This document shows positions 49,463-58,103 of a stretch of 64,000 bases of DNA, piece after piece; position 1 is the stretch's first letter; the number at the start of each line of letters is the position of its first letter. The notes beneath the pieces are model-generated. The model was given only the letters and a program-made list of their open reading frames with translations. It searched no databases and was not told the origin of the DNA. The position numbers and the translations under genes are program-made. Source of the stretch: Akkermansiaceae bacterium (GTDB lineage: Bacteria > Verrucomicrobiota > Verrucomicrobiia > Verrucomicrobiales > Akkermansiaceae); contig JACKQB010000001.1 in NCBI GenBank assembly GCA_024233115.1, forward strand, positions 806,001 to 870,000. Reading direction: 5' to 3'.

Positions 49463-50377
49463 ATGAAAAACAACCTGAAATACATAGCCTTGGTAGTCGC
49501 TTTGATGGTCGCGATCCTTACGTGGTTCGTTGTAAGGGAGCCGTCAGCAAACGAAGACAAAGCCGTTGGCTCGGAAGTGCAAACGAATGCCGGTCACTTG
49601 CCTGCTAACAGTTCATCGGAGCGCAATCGAAAGAGCGGACGGCCGGATGCCTGGCGGTTACCCTTCAAACTTAAACCCCGTCTGGATACAGAACAACGCG
49701 CCCAACTGGAGCATGACCCCGCTGCCGCACTCGAGGCTTTGATGTCGACTGCTGAAGATCCCGGGTTTTACTCTCGATGGGAACGACAACGGCATTTGCT
49801 GGTGGCATGGGCGGGGAGGGACCCGGAGGCCGCGATCCGCTGGGTCAATGCCCGGGAATACCCGGTTGGACGGGCCGAATTGCTGGGTGCTGTCGCCGCC
49901 GGCCACATGATCCACGGTGGACCGGAAGCCCTGCAAAGCTTCCTGGCGCAGTATAATGAAGACCCCGCACTGCTTCCCAAGTACCAAGGAAACCTGGACC
50001 AGTTTGCGCTCCGCCTGATGGCGCGCGCTGATACGATTTCCGACTGTTTGGAGATGCTGAAGGAATCCCGGAATGTCGTGCTGGCTGGAGCATTGGTCGA
50101 GGGGATCGATACTTCGGATCGGAAAATGGCAACCATCGATTACTTTGAAGCGAAGGGCATCAGGGTGGAGCCCAACTACTGGAGCTTGCAGACCGTGGCT
50201 ACCGAAGACCCCCGCCTGTGGGTCGACTGGGCAGCGAGGCGGCAATCGGATCTACTGCCCGAGCTCATCCAAAGCTGGAACCGCCAGGACCCAGCTGCGG
50301 CCAAAAAATGGATCGAACAAACCATTCCCCGTAACGATCCCAGGCGCCGGGAAATTGAAAATTTGATACGGGAGTAA
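49463..50377 (+). CDS. Hypothetical membrane-anchored helical protein with a DPEAA-type repeat
   Basis: The N-terminal helix (MKNNLKYIALVVALMVAILTWFVV) anchors it to the membrane. The rest (about 270 residues) is helical with repeat-like words: EHDPAAALEALMST, GRDPEAAIRWVNARE, TEDPRLWVDWAARRQ, RQDPAAAKKWIEQT. Such (R/E)DPxAAxxW units are common in uncharacterised proteins of the Verrucomicrobia. They suggest a superhelical protein-binding scaffold; the binding partner is unknown. It is alone in its direction with the 50428 gene following by 50 bp, which may be co-transcribed. Confidence 0.72.
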   Translation: MKNNLKYIALVVALMVAILTWFVVREPSANEDKAVGSEVQTNAGHLPANSSSERNRKSGRPDAWRLPFKLKPRLDTEQRAQLEHDPAAALEALMSTAEDPGFYSRWERQRHLLVAWAGRDPEAAIRWVNAREYPVGRAELLGAVAAGHMIHGGPEALQSFLAQYNEDPALLPKYQGNLDQFALRLMARADTISDCLEMLKESRNVVLAGALVEGIDTSDRKMATIDYFEAKGIRVEPNYWSLQTVATEDPRLWVDWAARRQSDLLPELIQSWNRQDPAAAKKWIEQTIPRNDPRRREIENLIRE

Positions 50378-50427
50378 GCTGACTTTTTGATGGTGTGGCG
50401 GCCGTCTCACGGTAGAATAACGGAGTG

Positions 50428-51057
50428 ATGTCGCAACCTCCACCCATGCCTTTGACGACAGGAGCCAAGTCGTCTGCGCCGCTTCCACCAACGGACGCCA
50501 AACCGCTCGAGTACGAAGCGCGCATCACTCTGTTTGACAAGGTCTGCGTTTACCGGCTGGATGCTAACAGTATCCGCGCCGTCAGTGAGCTGGGCGAGTT
50601 TGTCTATCCATTGGCAGACATCGTCAGTGTGCGCTGCCGGTTTTTCCCTACCCGGGTGCAGCGCAATCGGTACGAAACAATACTCACCATGCGCACTGGC
50701 GGTACGTTGAAAATTTGTAACCAGTTCTTCAAGGGAGTCGCCGACTTCGAAGACCGTTCACCCGCCTACGCCAACTTTGTGAAAGGGCTGCACAATCATC
50801 TGGCCACACAGAACCCCCGCTGCGCATTTCACGCTGGAACCACAGCGCTGGGCTTTTGGTTAAACGCGTTGTTTCTGGGTGCCGTCTTACTCATCCTGAT
50901 CGTGTTAGGCATCATCATGATCACCGCCATCCCTGCCGTGGCGATCATCAAATTTCTTATTATCCTATTCTACACCCCCACCTGCTGGTGCTGGTTCAAA
51001 CGCAACAAACCCCGCCGCTACGACCCCAAAAACATTCCCCCAGACGTGCTGCCGTGA
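50428..51057 (+). CDS. Hypothetical membrane protein
   Basis: It begins MSQPPPMPLTTGAKSSAPLPP and has an N-terminal domain of about 110 residues (ARITLFDKVCVYRLD, FVYPLADIVSVRCRFFPTRVQ, ETILTMRTGGTLKI), then two transmembrane helices (about 140-163 ALGFWLNALFLGAVLLILIVLGIIMI and 170-185) and a short basic tail (WFKRNKPRRYDPKNIPPD). A start one codon earlier (GTG 50425) is possible. The N-terminal pattern is like a PH-type or bPH domain, which is inference. The stop codon ends exactly where the convergent gene's stop begins (51057/51058). Confidence 0.68.
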   Translation: MSQPPPMPLTTGAKSSAPLPPTDAKPLEYEARITLFDKVCVYRLDANSIRAVSELGEFVYPLADIVSVRCRFFPTRVQRNRYETILTMRTGGTLKICNQFFKGVADFEDRSPAYANFVKGLHNHLATQNPRCAFHAGTTALGFWLNALFLGAVLLILIVLGIIMITAIPAVAIIKFLIILFYTPTCWCWFKRNKPRRYDPKNIPPDVLP

Positions 51058-51399
51058 TTAACGCGGAGTCGAAATCGATCTAAGGAACGAGCGGATGATG
51101 AGGAAACAGAAAAAGATGAACCCGAGGGGGAGGGCTAACAGGAGTGCCAGCACGACGGCGGGTACGATGACGAGTTTGCCCCAGGGTTTGCCGCGCAGGA
51201 GCATGAACCAGCGGGTCAGCCTGAGGGTCCAGCGGGCTTTCCAGGGGAGGGTCCTTTGAAAATCGGCGAAGGGGTCGTCGGTTGGGAAGGGCGGCGCTTC
51301 GGAACCGGAAGCGGCTCCGCTACGGGACGATGAAGTATCACCCGGGGGTTTCCCCGGGGTGATGATTTCATCGATCTCGATGGTTTTGCTTTCCGGCAT
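51058..51399 (-). CDS. Small hypothetical membrane protein
   Basis: A 113-residue protein: an acidic/serine-rich N-terminus (MPESKTIEIDEIITPGKPPG) and one or two hydrophobic segments at the C-terminal end (PWGKLVIVPAVVLALLLALPLGFIFFCFLII) followed by a basic RSFLRSISTPR. I do not recognise it. It lies 64 bp downstream of rng, so it may be part of the mre transcript. The 16-bp repeat copy (51432) and a small hairpin (51407-51426) lie in that gap. Confidence 0.65.
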   Translation of the reverse strand: MPESKTIEIDEIITPGKPPGDTSSSRSGAASGSEAPPFPTDDPFADFQRTLPWKARWTLRLTRWFMLLRGKPWGKLVIVPAVVLALLLALPLGFIFFCFLIIRSFLRSISTPR

Positions 51400-51406
51400 G
51401 ATCTTT

Positions 51407-51426
51407 CGAAGCCTGCAAAGGCTTCG
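51407..51426. repeat. Small hairpin between rng and the downstream membrane protein
   Basis: CGAAGCCT pairs with AGGCTTCG around a GCAA loop (8-bp stem). There is no T-run on either side, so it is not an obvious terminator. Confidence 0.4.
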
Positions 51427-51431
51427 CTACT

Positions 51432-51447
51432 TGGTATTTGGAGTTTG
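51432..51447 (+). repeat. 16-bp repeat copy 2 (TGGTATTTGGAGTTTG)
   Basis: Identical to 33298-33313 on the same strand. It falls in the gap between rng and the small membrane protein. Confidence 0.5.
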
Positions 51448-51463
51448 AAACTTGGGGCTTAAG

Positions 51464-53053
51464 CTACGCTTGGTGCAGGTTCTTCTCCGTCTCGGCTTCG
51501 ATGATGGCGAAGCGTTCGCGGTGAAGTGTGGGGTCGGTGCGGAAGGTGAGGCGCCCGCTGTGCGACCGCTCGAGTTCCACAAACAGATTGGAGTCTTCCT
51601 TCTTAAAGCGGTTGAGCACCTCGGTGCTGACGACGATGATGAGATCGCCGAGCTTGCCTTCTCCGCGCTGGATCACGGTGTTGAGGGCCCGTTGTACTTC
51701 CACACTCATGGTCATGGGGGTCTTCACCCGGCCACGGCCCTGGCAGTATGGACAGGGCTCTAACAGGCTATCACGGAGCGACTCATTGAGACGCTGTCGG
51801 GTCATTTCCATCAAGCCTATCGATGAGATTTGCAGCACCTGGGTCTTCGCTTTGTCGCGTTTCAGGCGTTCCTTCATGGCGCGGTAAACGGCTTGCTGGT
51901 CGCGACGGTGACGCATGTCGATGAAGTCGACGACAACCAGACCGCCGATGTTGCGCAGGCGGAGCTGGCGGGCGACCTCCTGGGCGGCTTCGATGTTGGT
52001 TTCGAGCAGCATTTTATCGACGTCCTTCGAGCCTTTGTTTCGGCCTGTGTTGACGTCGACAGTGATCATGGCTTCGGTTTCATCAATGACGAGGTAGCCA
52101 CCGCACTTGAGCCAGACCTGGCGCGAGAAAGCTTCGTCGATCTGTTTCTGGATACCAATTTTTTCGAAGATCGACTGGCGTGACGGGAAGTAGTGGATGC
52201 GGCGTTTGGCACGACGGGAAATGCGGCCCGCGATCTCCCGCATTTCGTTGGTGGTGTCTTCATTGTCACAGATAACCTGGCCGACATTGTCGGTGAGGAA
52301 ACTGCGCACACTGCGTTCGATGAGATCCGGCTCGCGGAAGACACAGAGTGGGGCGGGGTTGTTATCGCGCTTGTCCTCGACGGCATACCATTGCTCCAGG
52401 AGCATGGCGAGGTCGCGGACGAAGTGGCGGGCGCGCTGGCCCGTGGCAACGGTGCGCATGATGATACCCATGCCCTCGGGGACCTGTAGCTTCTGCATGA
52501 TGCGGCGCAGACGCTGGCGCTCCTTGGGGTCATCGACCTTACGGGAAATACCGAACTGGTCCGAGTAGGGCATCAGCACGAGGTAGCGGCCGGCGAGTGA
52601 TATATTGGTGGTGACACGTGGTCCTTTGTTTCCGATAGGTCCCTTGGAGACCTGGATCATGATCTCAGACCCTTGTGGATAGATGTTAGGGATGTCCTTG
52701 GAAGTGATGCGCTTTTGTTTTTTCTTCTTTTTCTGTCCTTCGCGCTGGATTTCCTCCAGGCCGGTATCGAGGGCGGCTGGGATGGCATCCCAGAAGTGCA
52801 GGAAGGCATTTTTATCGAGGCCGATATCCACGAACATCGCCTTGAGTCCAGGTTCAATGTTTTTGACGGTGCCCTTGAAAATGCCGCCAACAATATTGAG
52901 ATCCCCCTCGCGTTCGAGGTTGTATTCTTCAAGCGAGCCCTCTTCGAGGAGGGCGACGCGGCGTTCGAGTTTTTCTGAGTTGATGATGAGTGAGGTGCCT
53001 TCGAGTGGCGATGGTGTGCCGAGCCCGAAAGCTTGTTTGATGCGTTTAATCAT
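51464..53053 (-). CDS. rng: Ribonuclease G/E family endoribonuclease
   Basis: An S1-domain (residues about 40-150, YNLEREGDLNIVGGIFKGTVKNIEPGLKAMFVDIG, with start and end motifs given) RNase with the Rne/Rng catalytic segment MITVDVNTG (near 334) and the zinc-link CPYCQGRGRVK (near 437). It matures rRNA or degrades RNA. The 529-residue length fits RNase G rather than the long RNase E. In several bacteria rng lies next to the mre cell-shape operon, as here: it is the last gene of that run, 65 bp after PBP2. The start MIKRIKQAFGLG has a short non-family N-terminal addition. Confidence 0.94.
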   Translation of the reverse strand: MIKRIKQAFGLGTPSPLEGTSLIINSEKLERRVALLEEGSLEEYNLEREGDLNIVGGIFKGTVKNIEPGLKAMFVDIGLDKNAFLHFWDAIPAALDTGLEEIQREGQKKKKKQKRITSKDIPNIYPQGSEIMIQVSKGPIGNKGPRVTTNISLAGRYLVLMPYSDQFGISRKVDDPKERQRLRRIMQKLQVPEGMGIIMRTVATGQRARHFVRDLAMLLEQWYAVEDKRDNNPAPLCVFREPDLIERSVRSFLTDNVGQVICDNEDTTNEMREIAGRISRRAKRRIHYFPSRQSIFEKIGIQKQIDEAFSRQVWLKCGGYLVIDETEAMITVDVNTGRNKGSKDVDKMLLETNIEAAQEVARQLRLRNIGGLVVVDFIDMRHRRDQQAVYRAMKERLKRDKAKTQVLQISSIGLMEMTRQRLNESLRDSLLEPCPYCQGRGRVKTPMTMSVEVQRALNTVIQRGEGKLGDLIIVVSTEVLNRFKKEDSNLFVELERSHSGRLTFRTDPTLHRERFAIIEAETEKNLHQA

Positions 53054-53118
53054 ATGGTTAAGTTAGTTTGGTAAATAGTTGAGAGAGTGGTCAGTGACGG
53101 GCACTGGAGGGATTGGGA

Positions 53119-55242
53119 TTATTCTTCGATGATGATGGCTTTCGGGGCTGTTGAACCCTCGGCATCCGCTTCTTGTTTGATGGTTGGTTTGGCAACGCGT
53201 GGCGTTGATGTGTCGGTGATGGGCGCCGCCATCGGGATGTCTGAGATTTCGTTACCGGTTTCACCGCCATCCTCGTAGGCGATGTCCAGCAGGCCTCCTT
53301 CATCGGGTAATTCGACTGAGGCGCGGACAATGAAGTCGCCATTGAATTCCTTCATCTTGGAGAGCGGGAGGGTGAGGCCTTCGTCACGTGCAAAGAGACC
53401 GCGCAGAATAAGGTGTACGAGAGGGCCGGCGACAGCTCCACCGCTGCTGCCGCGTTTGACGGCAACGACGACAACATACTTTGGTTGGTCGTAGGGGGCG
53501 AAGGCAACCGTCCAGGCGTCGTTTGACTTGATTCCCATATCGACGGTTTGCGCGGTTCCCGTTTTGGCGGAAACATCCCGATCCTTGACGGAGGCACGGC
53601 GCGCGGTGCCTCCGAGCTCGTTGGCCGCGAGCCACATACCTTTGCGGATGCGTTCGAGGTGTTCGGGTTTGAGTCCTTCCTGCAGGAGGTTGACTTTGAG
53701 GTTGGGCCGGTTCTGCACAATGATTCCCTGGCGCGGGTGGATGACACGTTTGACGAGCCGTGGTTTGTAATACTGGCCGCGGTTGGCGATGGTTGATACC
53801 AGGGCGGCCATTTGCAAGGGCGTGGCTGCGCTGTCCGACTGTCCGATCGACATCATACCGGTGATTGAAGGAGTGACCGAAGCCCCCGGGCGGAGTTCCC
53901 GACGCCAGTAGCGGTTTCCCGGGATGAACCCTGCTGATTCCGAGGGGAGTTCGATGCCTGTTTTTTGTCCCAGGCCGAGTAATTGGAAAGAGTTGAGCAT
54001 CTTGGTGCTGCCGATCTCGTTGGCGATGCGCATGAAGTAGCAATTGCATGAGCGCTGGATCGATTCCTGAAGGCCGAGTGTGCCGTGGCCGGTGCGCTTC
54101 CAGCAGTGGATTTTTATGTTTCCGTAGGAGACGTATCCCGGGCAGGATTCAGAATCGTAAGCGTGCCCATGCATGGCCGCGGCAATGGCGGTGGGGAGCT
54201 TGAAGGTAGAGCCGGGAGTGAAATTATTGATGGCCTTGTTGACGAGCGGGTGGGCCCGGTTGCTGTTGTAGTTTTTCCAGGCAGCGGGATCGATGCTCGG
54301 CACAAAGAAGCTCGGGGTGAAATCGGGGATCGACGCCATGGCGAGGACTTCCCCAGTGTTCGGGTCCATGACCACGGCGGCTGCGCGACCAACGCGGCGT
54401 AGCGTGTTCTCGACGAGACACTGGACACGTGAGTCGATGGTGAGTTCCACACGCGAGCCGACGTCGGGTTTGATGTAGTCGACCATTTGCAGCACCTCGC
54501 CTTTTTCGTTTTTGAGAAGTGTCTTGATGCCTTCCTCGCCTGTCAGGTAGCCGTTCATCGTGGCCTCGATGCCGGCGATGCCCTTGCTGTCGCCAGTGTA
54601 GTGTTTGAACTTGCGTTTTTCCTCGGGCGAGATCTCACCTTTTTCCCACTGCTTGACGTATCCAAGGACGTGGGAAGCGAGCGAGCCATAGAGGTATTGG
54701 CGGCGAGGGCTGACACGGACATCCACGCCTGGAAGCTCAAGGTTGTGCTCGGCGAAGTGGGCAAACTGATCGTACGTCAGATCGTCACGGAAGGTAAAGG
54801 GGACGAGGCCGCCGTGGGTGATGTAGTGCGTGTCGAGGGCGCTGGCCCGGTATTTTTTGTCGAGTTTGTGCAGGGCGAGTTTCGGGCGCACCCATTCGTT
54901 GATGATCTCGTGGGTTTTGATTTTTCTGAAGTCCTTGACCTTGGGGTCGTCCTTGCCCTTGGTTTCGAGCAGGTGACGTTTGTAGTCGTCCCGGATTTCA
55001 TCAAGATTGAAAACCACCTCATAGTTGCGCAGGTTCTGGGCGAGGATGACGCCGTTACGATCGGTGATATCTCCCCGGATACCTGGCTCGCGGATGGTGA
55101 TGGTGTAGTTCGACGGGACCTGTTTGAGGAATCGGGAACGCTCCTTGATCTGGTATTGGTAGAGCCGCGACAACAGCGCACCAAACCCGATGAGGACCAG
55201 GGCGGTGAGCAGGTAAAGTCTGAGGCGGTAACGTGGTTCCAT
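53119..55242 (-). CDS. mrdA: Penicillin-binding protein 2 (MrdA)
   Basis: A membrane-anchored transpeptidase for cell elongation: a signal-anchor helix (about 9-25), a PBP dimerisation region (IREPGIRGDITDRNGVILAQN at about 50) and a transpeptidase domain with motifs STFK (S345, K348), SCN (398-400) and KTGTAQ (560-565). Its C-terminal tail of about 80 residues (acidic, D/E-rich) is longer than in E. coli PBP2. It follows mreD in the same direction and precedes rng. A 35-bp array of 7-bp repeats ends 8 nt before its ATG. Partner glycosyltransferase RodA is not adjacent. Confidence 0.95.
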   Translation of the reverse strand: MEPRYRLRLYLLTALVLIGFGALLSRLYQYQIKERSRFLKQVPSNYTITIREPGIRGDITDRNGVILAQNLRNYEVVFNLDEIRDDYKRHLLETKGKDDPKVKDFRKIKTHEIINEWVRPKLALHKLDKKYRASALDTHYITHGGLVPFTFRDDLTYDQFAHFAEHNLELPGVDVRVSPRRQYLYGSLASHVLGYVKQWEKGEISPEEKRKFKHYTGDSKGIAGIEATMNGYLTGEEGIKTLLKNEKGEVLQMVDYIKPDVGSRVELTIDSRVQCLVENTLRRVGRAAAVVMDPNTGEVLAMASIPDFTPSFFVPSIDPAAWKNYNSNRAHPLVNKAINNFTPGSTFKLPTAIAAAMHGHAYDSESCPGYVSYGNIKIHCWKRTGHGTLGLQESIQRSCNCYFMRIANEIGSTKMLNSFQLLGLGQKTGIELPSESAGFIPGNRYWRRELRPGASVTPSITGMMSIGQSDSAATPLQMAALVSTIANRGQYYKPRLVKRVIHPRQGIIVQNRPNLKVNLLQEGLKPEHLERIRKGMWLAANELGGTARRASVKDRDVSAKTGTAQTVDMGIKSNDAWTVAFAPYDQPKYVVVVAVKRGSSGGAVAGPLVHLILRGLFARDEGLTLPLSKMKEFNGDFIVRASVELPDEGGLLDIAYEDGGETGNEISDIPMAAPITDTSTPRVAKPTIKQEADAEGSTAPKAIIIEE

Positions 55243-55250
55243 TTTATTCA

Positions 55251-55285
55251 GGAGTCGGGAGTCGGGAGTCGGGAGTCGGGAGTCG
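55251..55285 (-). repeat. Five 7-bp tandem repeats before the PBP2 start
   Basis: On the plus strand the unit is GGAGTCG, five exact copies at 55251-55257, 55258-55264, 55265-55271, 55272-55278 and 55279-55285. On the coding strand this is CGACTCC. The array fills most of the 47-bp gap between mreD and mrdA and ends eight nucleotides before the mrdA ATG, where a ribosome-binding site would be. Confidence 0.9.
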
Positions 55286-55289
55286 GGGA

Positions 55290-55877
55290 TTAGTCGAGGT
55301 AGCGGTGTTCGCGTTTCAGGCCCTCGTAGCGGATGGTATGGTGGCAGGCTGAGGCAAGCTGGAAGATGATCCAGAAAATGAGTGGTGAAAAAAGCATGGT
55401 GAGCGCGCTGGTGAGGTAGATCCGGTAAAAGGCTGTGGGAGGGAACGCAAAGTCACCACGCACGAAGTTAATGAGAAGATACTCCGAAAAGAGATAAAGG
55501 AAAATGGCGATACCGGCGAGGATGGATGAGATGTGCCATTTACCTTTGCGGAACAGGGGTTGGATCCCCTGCATGAGAAGCCCCATCATGGCGTAGAGAA
55601 AGATGCTGTAGCCGAAGCGCAGTGATTCAACCGGGTCTGAATAAATCTCCGGATCACCTCCCTGGGGGCCGAGGGCGTGTTGGGCGTCCCAGAGAAATCC
55701 GCAAATGAAGGCCAGCAGCAGCATCGTGGCAAAGTTGACACTGACCGAACAGCAGAGGAAGACAAGGGGCAGGATTAATACACGCGCGCCATACAATCCG
55801 CTGATTGCAGGCAGGAACTGCTGCACCATGCACGCGGCAAGGGTCAGGAGTATCACGCTGATGGTATATTTGATCAC
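55290..55877 (-). CDS. mreD: Rod-shape-determining protein MreD
   Basis: A 195-residue integral membrane protein with about five or six hydrophobic segments, for example VLILPLVFLCCSVSVNFATMLLLAFICGFLWDA, YSIFLYAMMGLLMQG and LTSALTMLFSPLIFWIIFQLA. MreD is variable in sequence, and this call rests mostly on position between mreC and mrdA, with the family-like GFLWDA and length supporting it. It links MreC to the elongation machinery in the inner membrane. Confidence 0.85.
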   Translation of the reverse strand: MIKYTISVILLTLAACMVQQFLPAISGLYGARVLILPLVFLCCSVSVNFATMLLLAFICGFLWDAQHALGPQGGDPEIYSDPVESLRFGYSIFLYAMMGLLMQGIQPLFRKGKWHISSILAGIAIFLYLFSEYLLINFVRGDFAFPPTAFYRIYLTSALTMLFSPLIFWIIFQLASACHHTIRYEGLKREHRYLD

Positions 55878-55913
55878 TTGTGGGTCAGGCTGGCGGTGTG
55901 GCTCTTATCTCTG

Positions 55914-56729
55914 CTAGGGAGATTTCGGAGGTTTTGGGATTTTTACAAACACCGTGTGTAGTGCTGCAAAGTCCACCGCTGGCTTGACGAGTGCTTCTCC
56001 ATACAAGGGTCCGGATTCGAACGTCTTGATGGTTCCAAGAAGGATGTCCGGAGGAAAGAGGCCGCCGCGACCGGTGGTGAATACCAGCATGCCGGGTTTG
56101 ATTTTGGCGTCTTTACTCAGGAAGCGCAGACGTAGAGACGGGGAGTCTCCAGTAAGGCCTCGTTGTCCGCTGACGATTCCCACCTCCGGAGTGCCGTCAA
56201 CTTTCGCTGACACCTGGCACTTTTCATCGGTGAGTAGGATTACGGTGGATGTGTTTTCAGATGGGGCATCGACTTTTCCAACAAGGCCCTCGGGAGAGAG
56301 CACGGGGAGTTGGACACCGACACCCTGTTTTTCGCCACGGTTGATCGTGACGGTGCGCCACCAGGTGGATGGTTGGCGACGGATGATTGTTGCTGCTAGA
56401 ACGTGGAAGGGTGCTTTCTCCTGGAACTTGAGTGCCTGGCTGAGCCGGGCATTTTCCAACTCAAGCTTACGCAGGTGGGCGACCTCCATTCTCTTTTTAT
56501 CGAGTTCCTCCTTGGCGAGTTTATACCTGGCTTCCCACTCCTGGGAGTGTTCGACCTCACTGATGAACTCGGATGCCTTGGTTTCGAGGCCTGATCCACC
56601 CTTGAGGAAAGGGCTGATGGCACTGTAATAGGTTTTTTGAATACTGCGCACCGAGTGCTCGCTCAGCGTCAGTGCCCATACGGCACCCACGATAAACAGC
56701 AGGAGAGCGATCAGATTCAGCGGCTTCAT
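55914..56729 (-). CDS. mreC: Rod-shape-determining protein MreC
   Basis: A membrane-anchored scaffold with one N-terminal helix (about 5-22, LIALLLFIVGAVWALTL), a coiled coil (about 60-105, WEARYKLAKEELDKKRMEVAHLRKLELENARLSQALK, with start and end motifs WEARYKLAK and LSQALK) and a C-terminal beta-barrel pair: VLAATIIRRQPSTWWRTVTINRG, EGLVGKVDAPSENTSTVILLTD and GIVSGQRG. These match the MreC core, including the GLVGKV and VxxxS-TVxLLTD elements. It is between mreB (gap 48 bp) and mreD (gap 36 bp). Confidence 0.93.
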   Translation of the reverse strand: MKPLNLIALLLFIVGAVWALTLSEHSVRSIQKTYYSAISPFLKGGSGLETKASEFISEVEHSQEWEARYKLAKEELDKKRMEVAHLRKLELENARLSQALKFQEKAPFHVLAATIIRRQPSTWWRTVTINRGEKQGVGVQLPVLSPEGLVGKVDAPSENTSTVILLTDEKCQVSAKVDGTPEVGIVSGQRGLTGDSPSLRLRFLSKDAKIKPGMLVFTTGRGGLFPPDILLGTIKTFESGPLYGEALVKPAVDFAALHTVFVKIPKPPKSP

Positions 56730-56777
56730 TGCATCCGGAGGATAACACAGCCAGGCAGGCTGTGAGAACTAACAAAT

Positions 56778-57809
56778 CTAGCGTGCTTCCGAGCTGGTCA
56801 CACGGCGGAGGAATGAAATCTCTTCGAGGACTTTGCCGGTTCCTTCGGCCACGGCACTGAGGGGGTCCTCGGCAACGTGGACGGGGAGTCCGGTTTCTTC
56901 ACGCAGCAGTTTGTCCAGGCCGCGGAGCAGTGCTCCACCACCGGCGAGGACGATCCCGCGATCGACGAGATCGGCAGCCAGCTCGGGCGGGCATCGCTCG
57001 AGGGTGGTGCGGACGGCGTCCACGATTGTATTCAAGGGATCGGACATGGCATCGCGGATTTCCTGGGAGGTGATGGTGATTGTCTTGGGTAGACCTGCCA
57101 CGAGGTCACGCCCTTTGACTTCCATGCTGGTCTCCTTGGGGAGGGGGGCGGCTGATCCAAGGCGGATCTTGATTTCTTCTGCTGTGCGTTCACCGATCAT
57201 GAGGTTGTAGGCACGCTTCATGTATTGGATAATGGCTTCGTCAAGTTCATCGCCAGCGGTTCTGACACTACGGCTGTAAACAATACCCGATAGGGAGATG
57301 AGGGCCACCTCGGTGGTGCCGCCTCCGATATCCACGATCATATTGCCGGCGGCGTCTTGCACGGGGAGGCCTACCCCGATAGCGGCGGCCATGGGCTCTT
57401 CGATGAGGTAGACTTCACGCGCCCCTGCCTGTTCGGCGGATTCACGCACGGCGCGCCGTTCGACTTCGGTGATGCCTGACGGGACGGCGATAACCACACG
57501 CGGGTTGGAGCGACGGCGGCCGTTGTTGACCTTGCGGATAAAGTGGCGAAGCATGGCTTCCGTGACCTCGAAGTCGGCAATGACACCGTCCCTCAGGGGC
57601 CGGATGGCAACGATGTTGCCAGGGGTGCGGCCGAGCATGCGCTTGGCGTCGTCGCCGACTGCGAGCACCTCATTGGTGCCGGAATTGATGGCGACCACCG
57701 AGGGCTCACGCAGGACGATACCGTGGTCCTTGACGTAGACCAGGGTGTTGGCGGTGCCGAGGTCGATGCCGATGTCATTGGATCTGATGGAAAAAAATTT
57801 AGCGAACAT
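56778..57809 (-). CDS. mreB: Rod-shape-determining actin MreB
   Basis: A bacterial actin that orients cell-wall synthesis along the long axis. The family segments are IGIDLGTANTLVYVKDHGIVLREPSVVAIN (first motif IGIDLGTANTLVYV), VGDDAKRMLGRTPGNI, VVIAVPSGITEVERRAVRESAEQAGAREVYLIEEPMAAAIG, MIVDIGGGTTEVALISL and LAGGGALLRGLDKLL. The 343-residue length is normal. It is the first gene of the run mreB-C-D-mrdA-rng; the promoter must lie in the about 290 bp before it (57810-58103), where I see no clear -35/-10 match. No Shine-Dalgarno. Confidence 0.97.
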   Translation of the reverse strand: MFAKFFSIRSNDIGIDLGTANTLVYVKDHGIVLREPSVVAINSGTNEVLAVGDDAKRMLGRTPGNIVAIRPLRDGVIADFEVTEAMLRHFIRKVNNGRRRSNPRVVIAVPSGITEVERRAVRESAEQAGAREVYLIEEPMAAAIGVGLPVQDAAGNMIVDIGGGTTEVALISLSGIVYSRSVRTAGDELDEAIIQYMKRAYNLMIGERTAEEIKIRLGSAAPLPKETSMEVKGRDLVAGLPKTITITSQEIRDAMSDPLNTIVDAVRTTLERCPPELAADLVDRGIVLAGGGALLRGLDKLLREETGLPVHVAEDPLSAVAEGTGKVLEEISFLRRVTSSEAR

Positions 57810-58103
57810 TTTGAATAGTAGATTTGGTTAAGATGTTGAAATACAGTAAGTTGGTAGATTTTTCGGGGTGCGGGGGAAAAGGGGGGGAGGGCGTTGACGC
57901 ATGGGGTGAAAACGCCATGTTTGGCAAAGCCATTGTGGTCACCGGTCCAAAGCACCTCAATTGGCCCTTCCGAACGGTGGGTGACTATTCATTCTTACCC
58001 CCCTAAGGTCAAGAGGTAAGACACGGAAAGCGTTGAAAAACAGGGGCTTGCCTACGGTTTGCCAATTGGGGCGATATGGTCGGAAACCGGCGGGATGCAA
58101 TTG

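Noticed and set aside
55251..55285. A CRISPR-like array
   Set aside because: The units are 7 bp with no spacers; it is a simple tandem repeat. No CRISPR array or cas gene was seen anywhere.
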